Shown: positions 6,041-8,390 of the stretch, in pieces
Numbering within the stretch: the first letter of the stretch is position 1
Layout: each line of letters begins with the position of its first letter
NCBI GenBank assembly: GCA_047920935.1
Contig: JBLRXD010000197.1
Span: 1-8,390, forward strand
From: UBA7803 sp047920935
GTDB taxonomy: Bacteria; Pseudomonadota; Gammaproteobacteria; Pseudomonadales; Azotimanducaceae
Reading direction: 5' to 3'
DNA: 8,390 nucleotides
Program-made: the position numbers and the translations under genes
Notes under the pieces: model-generated
Told to the model about the DNA's origin: nothing
The model's database searches: none
The model's input: the letters and a program-made list of their open reading frames with translations, nothing else

Positions 6041-6067
6041 GCCGGATGCCAGCTGTATAGCACCGGC
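6041..6067 (+). terminator. Possible weak hairpin after the GGT-like gene
   Basis: GCCGG-A-TGC (6041-6049) can pair with GCA-CCGGC (6060-6067) with one bulged A and a ten-base loop, followed by GGTTTGG rather than a real T-tract. It sits between the GGT-like stop and the possible alaA promoter. The rest of the 6013-6124 gap shows only the features listed here. Confidence 0.25.
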
Positions 6068-6075
6068 GGTTTGGC

Positions 6076-6081
6076 TACAAT
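6076..6081 (+). promoter_or_regulatory. Possible -10 element TACAAT for alaA
   Basis: TACAAT matches the -10 consensus at five of six positions, with no good -35 at 16-18 bp. Transcription from here would start near 6088, leaving a leader of about 37 bases to the ATG at 6125 and excluding the TTG at 6071 as a start. Confidence 0.3.
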
Positions 6082-6115
6082 TGTCACTATCGACGCACTC
6101 GATCTCGCTACGAGC

Positions 6116-6127
6116 AGGAAGGTAATG
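6116..6127 (+). promoter_or_regulatory. Shine-Dalgarno AGGAAGG deciding the alaA start
   Basis: AGGAAGG at 6116-6122 precedes ATG 6125; measured from the AGGA core the gap is five bases. The frame is open back to TTG 6071, but that codon has no comparable site. Confidence 0.7.
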
Positions 6128-7393
6128 GAATCAACAGGGGTTTCCCCCGACAGAGTGGCCGAATTCCCACGCCCGGCGGGGCGGGAGTTCCGCAAGTCGC
6201 GCAAGCTCGACAACGTCTGCTACGAGATCCGCGGTCCCGCCATGAAAGAAGCCGACCGGATGGAAGAGGAAGGCCATCGGATTCTCAAGCTCAACATCGG
6301 CAATCCCGCGCCCTTCGGCTTCGAAGCACCCGAAGAGATCCTCGTGGACGTGATCCACAATCTGCCCACTGCTCAGGGCTACAGCGATTCCAAAGGTCTC
6401 TACAGCGCCCGCAAGGCGGTGATGCAGTACTACCAGAGCCTCGGCATCCTCAACGTCGAGATCGACGACATCTACATGGGCAACGGCGTTTCGGAGCTGG
6501 TGGTGATGGGCCTGCAGGGGCTGCTCGACAACGGCGACGAAGTGCTGGTGCCGGCGCCCGACTACCCGCTGTGGACAGCGGCGGTGAGCCTCTCCGGTGG
6601 CACCCCGGTGCATTATCGCTGCGACGAGCAGGCGGGCTGGTTTCCCGACATCGCCGACATCCGCCGCAAGATCACGCCTCGCACCAAGGCCATCGTGGTC
6701 ATCAACCCCAACAACCCCACCGGGGCGGTGTACAGCCGTGAGCTGCTCATGGATCTGGTGGAAATCGCCCGAGCCCATGACCTGGTGGTGTTCGCCGACG
6801 AGATCTACGACAAGATCCTCTACGACGAGAGCAAACACGTGCCGCTGGCCGGTCTGGCAGAAGACCTGCTCATCATCACCATGAACGGGCTGTCGAAGAC
6901 CTACCGGGTGGCCGGGTTTCGCACCGGCTGGATGATGGTCTCAGGGGCCAAGCGCCGCGCGCAGGACTACATCGAAGGCCTCGACATCCTCGCCTCCATG
7001 CGGCTGTGCGCCAACGTGCCGACCCAGCACGCGGTGCAGACGGCGCTCGGCGGCTATCAGAGCATCAACGAATTCCTGGTGCCCGGCGGGCGCCTTTACG
7101 ACCAGCGCGAACTGGCGTGGTCGATGCTCACTGCCATCGACGGCATCACCTGCGTCAAGCCGCAGGGCGCGCTGTATCTGTTCCCGAAGCTTGACGTGAA
7201 GCGGTTCAACATCACCCGGGACGATCAGTTCGCCCTCGACCTGCTGCGCCAGGAGAAGATTCTGGTGGTGCACGGCACCGGCTTCAACTGGCCGGAACCC
7301 GACCACTTCCGCATCGTGTTTCTGCCGCGGGTGGAAGACCTGGAGCAGGCCATCGGCAAGCTCGAGCATTTCCTGCACGGCTACCGGCAGTGA
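6125..7393 (+). CDS. alaA: Glutamate-pyruvate aminotransferase AlaA (class I/II PLP enzyme)
   Basis: A 422-residue cytoplasmic fold-type I aminotransferase that reversibly moves the amino group between glutamate and pyruvate, the main route to L-alanine. It matches E. coli AlaA (YfbQ, 405 residues) along its length: KLDNVCYEIRGP, LNIGNPAPFGFEAPEEIL, NLPTAQGYSDSKGLYSARKA, PAPDYPLWTAAVSLS and NPNNPTGAVYS. Key residues are the PLP-ring Asp 225 in F-A-D-E-I-Y-D, the Schiff-base Lys 258 in NGLSKTYRVAGFRTGW, and the carboxylate-binding Arg 396 in D-H-F-R-I-V. The N-terminus is about 18 residues longer than in E. coli before K-L-D-N and is Arg/Pro rich (DRVAEFPRPAGREFRKSR); it is not a signal peptide. 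A GTG at 6155 would shorten it but lacks a good ribosome site. It converges with the NAD-kinase-like gene, stops 19 bases apart. Confidence 0.95.
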   Translation: MESTGVSPDRVAEFPRPAGREFRKSRKLDNVCYEIRGPAMKEADRMEEEGHRILKLNIGNPAPFGFEAPEEILVDVIHNLPTAQGYSDSKGLYSARKAVMQYYQSLGILNVEIDDIYMGNGVSELVVMGLQGLLDNGDEVLVPAPDYPLWTAAVSLSGGTPVHYRCDEQAGWFPDIADIRRKITPRTKAIVVINPNNPTGAVYSRELLMDLVEIARAHDLVVFADEIYDKILYDESKHVPLAGLAEDLLIITMNGLSKTYRVAGFRTGWMMVSGAKRRAQDYIEGLDILASMRLCANVPTQHAVQTALGGYQSINEFLVPGGRLYDQRELAWSMLTAIDGITCVKPQGALYLFPKLDVKRFNITRDDQFALDLLRQEKILVVHGTGFNWPEPDHFRIVFLPRVEDLEQAIGKLEHFLHGYRQ

Positions 7394-7402
7394 TCGCGGC
7401 GC

Positions 7403-7422
7403 AGGCGGCGCCTCAGCCGCTT
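7403..7422. terminator. Hairpin in the alaA / NAD-kinase-like convergent junction
   Basis: AGGCGGC (7403-7409) pairs with GCCGCTT (7416-7422), with one G-T pair, around the six-base loop GCCTCA. The loop ends with the stop codon of the minus-strand gene. An alternative fold is GGCGC (7398-7402) with GCGCC (7408-7412). No T-tract follows. The core GCGGC-N6-GCCGC is the same as in the hairpin at 2749-2770. Confidence 0.3.
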
Positions 7423-8390
7423 GCGTCGATGCGGTAGAGCATGCGTTCCTCGAAGCCGGTGATGACCTCGACCAACCCCGACCACGCTCTGTCCAACTCA
7501 CCGTCGTCGGTGTCGATGCGCAACGGGCGGCCTTCCAGCGACAGCAGCTTCGTCCGGGTGCCCACCACCCACAGACCTTGACGGCCGATACGGCGCAGCA
7601 CCGCCGGGCTCAACTGCTGGTTGCCGCGCCCGAGCAGAAATCCCTGCTGGCGCGTGAAGCTGACGATCAACGTGGCAGGCTCGGCGGCGTCGGCCAGGTA
7701 GGCCTCGAGCCAGGCAGCGTCGACGTCGGTACCCACCTGGCGCCCGTGGCGCAGCACGTCGACGCCGATGAGCGTCGGCTGCAGCCCCAGGGCGCGCTTG
7801 ATGGCCGCCATGCTGCTGCCCGGTCCGAGCAGGTAGAGGCCCGGGTGGGTCTGCACCTGCTCGACCACCTCGGCGGCGATCTCCTCCAGCGCCAGCGCTT
7901 CGTTCTCGCGCCCGCCTTCCTTGGTGTGCTGCAGAAATCCGCCAACCTCCGGAACCGCCAGCTCGCCGTAGAAGCGCGGCGCCACCGTCCCCTGACGCAG
8001 CGCCGCTTCGTCGAGATCGCGCACCTCCGCCAGCGTTCTGCGCACCAGCCCCCCGGCCACCAGCAGCCGCAGGATCTCGCCAGCGGACTCCGGGGTGGTG
8101 GCGAATACCCCGGAGTGCATCTTCACCCCGGCCGGCACCCCCAGCACCGCGACCCGCTGATCCAGCGCCAGCAGCAGATCCCGGGCGGTACCGTCGCCGC
8201 CGCAGAACACGATCAGGTCGACGCCTGCGCCCAGCATCGCTAAGGCGGCGGCCTGGGTGTCGGCAGCGCTGGGGGCATCGACGGGCTCCCCCAGCGTGGT
8301 GGCCGGCAGCCCCGCGGCCGCTAACGCATCGGCTCCCATGGCTCCGCCCCAGGTCAGCCAGCGGACCGCGTTTGCCGCCTCGCCGGCGGC
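7413..8390 (-). CDS. ATP-NAD-kinase-like protein (AcoX / COG3199 type), N-terminus beyond the window
   Basis: The frame is open from the stop at 7413 through the right edge, giving 325 visible residues. The ATG at 8339 is internal, because the codons before it (reading A-V-R-W-L-T-W-G-G-A) continue the protein and lead into G-A-D-A-L. The NAD-kinase signature FCGGDGTARD (visible residues about 62-71) binds the nucleotide in that superfamily. It is followed by VLGVPAGVKMHSGVFATTP, then LYLLGPGSSMAAIKRALG, LIGVDVLRHG, GFLLGRGNQQLSPAVLRRIG and a C-terminal RIDTDDGELDRAW...VITGFEERMLYRI. These stretches are typical of the AcoX/COG3199 group rather than of housekeeping NadK, and members run to roughly 370 residues, so some tens of residues are missing. 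The group is annotated as predicted ATP- or polyphosphate-dependent NAD kinase, but its true activity is largely untested. No acetoin-catabolism genes are next to it here. Confidence 0.85.
   Translation of the reverse strand, partial: AAGEAANAVRWLTWGGAMGADALAAAGLPATTLGEPVDAPSAADTQAAALAMLGAGVDLIVFCGGDGTARDLLLALDQRVAVLGVPAGVKMHSGVFATTPESAGEILRLLVAGGLVRRTLAEVRDLDEAALRQGTVAPRFYGELAVPEVGGFLQHTKEGGRENEALALEEIAAEVVEQVQTHPGLYLLGPGSSMAAIKRALGLQPTLIGVDVLRHGRQVGTDVDAAWLEAYLADAAEPATLIVSFTRQQGFLLGRGNQQLSPAVLRRIGRQGLWVVGTRTKLLSLEGRPLRIDTDDGELDRAWSGLVEVITGFEERMLYRIDASG

Noticed and set aside
6071..6124. TTG 6071 as the alaA start
   Set aside because: It lies just upstream of or within a -10-like TACAAT, has no ribosome site, and ATG 6125 has AGGAAGG close upstream.
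1..8390. A defence, toxin-antitoxin, biosynthetic or mobile-element system
   Set aside because: All long real genes belong to metabolic or conserved families; no transposase, integrase, nuclease, array of repeats or tRNA-linked attachment site is visible.

Overview
The window is GC-rich bacterial chromosome with tightly packed genes and third codon positions almost all G or C. The proteins read most like those of a gammaproteobacterium: CysD and AlaA can be followed almost residue by residue against the E. coli proteins as I remember them. I cannot name the genus from sequence alone. I see no RNA gene, insertion sequence, CRISPR array or phage gene.

Layout. Minus strand, 1-1072: the start of cysN and all of cysD, the two subunits of ATP sulfurylase, joined by a TGATG stop/start overlap. 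Plus strand, 1200-2752: a two-gene operon with an ATGA overlap, encoding a six-helix membrane protein and a spermidine-synthase-fold protein with a signal-peptide-like N-terminus. These are the two halves of a protein that is often a single fused chain. Minus strand, 2767-4302: an AMP-forming acyl-CoA synthetase starting at GTG. Plus strand, 4432-6012: a gamma-glutamyltransferase-like Ntn hydrolase without a signal peptide (YwrD-like). Plus strand, 6125-7393: the alanine-forming aminotransferase AlaA. Minus strand, 7413 to the window edge: an ATP-NAD-kinase-like protein (AcoX/COG3199 type) whose N-terminus lies outside.

Organisation. There are two divergent promoter regions (about 1073-1199 and 4303-4431) and two convergent junctions (2753-2766 and 7394-7412). 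Both convergent junctions carry a hairpin with the same core, GCGGC-N6-GCCGC, overlapping stop codons. Several starts need correction from the longest open frame: cysD has no ATG start and probably uses TTG, the acyl-CoA synthetase uses GTG behind a perfect AGGAGG, and the GGT-like and alaA genes have better-placed internal ATGs.

Function. Most of this is housekeeping metabolism: sulfate activation, acyl-CoA formation, alanine synthesis and gamma-glutamyl or acyl-amide hydrolysis. Nothing ties all the genes into one pathway. The least understood parts are the split membrane/SpeE-like pair, whose catalytic-fold half appears to be exported and has lost one of the two active-site Asp positions, and the GGT-like enzyme, which keeps the nucleophile but lacks several canonical glutamate-binding residues. 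I found no clearly new multi-gene system here.
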